Origin: Chloroflexota bacterium
Lineage (GTDB): Bacteria > Chloroflexota > Dormibacteria > Dormibacterales > Dormibacteraceae
Assembly: GCA_005880345.1 (NCBI GenBank)
Contig: VBGE01000112.1
Span: 1-5,266, forward strand
DNA length: 5,266 nt
Direction: 5' to 3'
The position numbers and the translations under genes are program-made. This document shows, piece after piece, positions 4,848 to 5,266 of the stretch. The notes below the pieces were generated by a model. That model worked only from the letters and a program-made list of their open reading frames with translations. It had not been told where the DNA came from and did no database searches. Every line of letters begins with the position of its first letter. Position 1 is the first letter of the stretch.

Positions 4848-5266
4848 CTCCTCCTCTACGGCGCACCCGGCAGCGGCAAGGGGACCCAGGCCAACATGCT
4901 TCGCGATCATTTCGGCATCCCGCACATCGCCACCGGCGACATGCTCCGCGCGGAGATCCAGGCCGGCACGCCCCTGGGCCGCCAGGCCCAGCCCATCCTG
5001 GCCGCGGGCCAGTACGTCTCGGACGGCATCATGATCGGCGTCGTCCGCAGCCGGCTGGGCAAGCCCGACTGCAAGCCGGGTTTCATCATGGACGGCTTCC
5101 CCCGCACGGTCCCCCAGGCCGAAGCCCTCGACGGGCTGATGGACGAGCTCGGCAAGCGCTTCGACCGGGTCATCTACCTGGAGGTGCCGGTCGACGAGCT
5201 CCTGCACCGGCTGTCCGGCCGCCTGGTCTGCCCGCGCTGCCAGCGCACCTACCCGCCGGGGACGGC
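4842..5266 (+). CDS. adk: Adenylate kinase, N-terminal part (3' end outside window)
   Basis: Adenylate kinase interconverts ATP + AMP and 2 ADP in the cytoplasm and keeps adenylate pools in balance. The 141 visible codons start MNLLLYGAPGSGKGTQA; the Walker A loop is residues 7-15 (GAPGSGKGT). The AMP-binding region shows IATGDMLR (29-36), and GFIMDGFPRT (80-89) is the family signature with the AMP-contacting Arg88. SGRLVCPRCQRTYP (125-138) begins the LID domain; C130-x2-C133 matches the first half of the zinc site in Gram-positive-type enzymes. The full protein would be about 215 residues, so about a third is missing. The start must be TTG at 4842: the first ATG in frame is codon 19, beyond Walker A, and no start codon occurs upstream in frame within the repeats. 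adk commonly follows secY, but the 202-base repeat gap here is unusual. Very secure. Confidence 0.96.
   Translation, partial: MNLLLYGAPGSGKGTQANMLRDHFGIPHIATGDMLRAEIQAGTPLGRQAQPILAAGQYVSDGIMIGVVRSRLGKPDCKPGFIMDGFPRTVPQAEALDGLMDELGKRFDRVIYLEVPVDELLHRLSGRLVCPRCQRTYPPGT

Noticed and set aside
1..5266. A new defence, biosynthetic or mobile system
   Set aside because: Every coding region is assigned to the conserved spc operon, with no transposase, integrase or unknown gene. The only unexplained structure is the repeat family.

Overview
This window is a stretch of the bacterial spc ribosomal-protein operon, all on the + strand. The order is the end of rplE (L5), rpsN (S14, zinc type), rpsH (S8), rplF (L6), rplR (L18), rpsE (S5), rpmD (L30), rplO (L15) and secY, then a 202-base gap filled with repeats, then the first part of adk (adenylate kinase), which runs off the right edge. 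The order is the standard bacterial one. No gene is missing or extra between rplE and adk.

The DNA is GC-rich (about two-thirds by eye) with C/G-ending codons. Start codons are mixed: TTG for rpsN, rplF and adk, GTG for rpmD, ATG for the rest. The short four-cysteine S14, the presence of L30 and the Cys-x-x-Cys at the start of the adenylate kinase LID suggest a high-GC lineage of the Gram-positive/Chloroflexota/Dormibacterota kind rather than a proteobacterium. This is a family-level impression, not a firm placement.

Layout: from 1 to 4639 the genes are packed head to tail. Gaps are 0 to 29 bases. rplF/rplR overlap by 4 bases (ATGA) and rpsE/rpmD by 8, so translational coupling is likely. 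The products are small- and large-subunit ribosomal proteins plus the central channel of the Sec translocon, so the operon links ribosome synthesis to membrane-protein export. Several proteins have tails beyond the usual family length: S8 at the N-terminus, and S5, L30, L15 and slightly L6 at the C-terminus.

The unusual part is non-coding. Between secY and adk lie three tandem copies of a GC-rich double-hairpin repeat; two of them share 33 of 34 bases at a spacing of 72. The last copy runs into the adk start, so the repeat seems to supply the adk leader, a weak ribosome-binding site and part of the TTG start context. A diverged copy of the same repeat appears to sit inside the 3' end of rpsE, where it encodes much of the S5 tail and carries the Shine-Dalgarno sequence of rpmD. 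On the minus strand, the first intergenic hairpin followed by T7 looks like an intrinsic terminator aimed at antisense transcription into secY. I see no new defence, mobile or biosynthetic system; the repeat family and its use inside an essential operon are the observations to follow.
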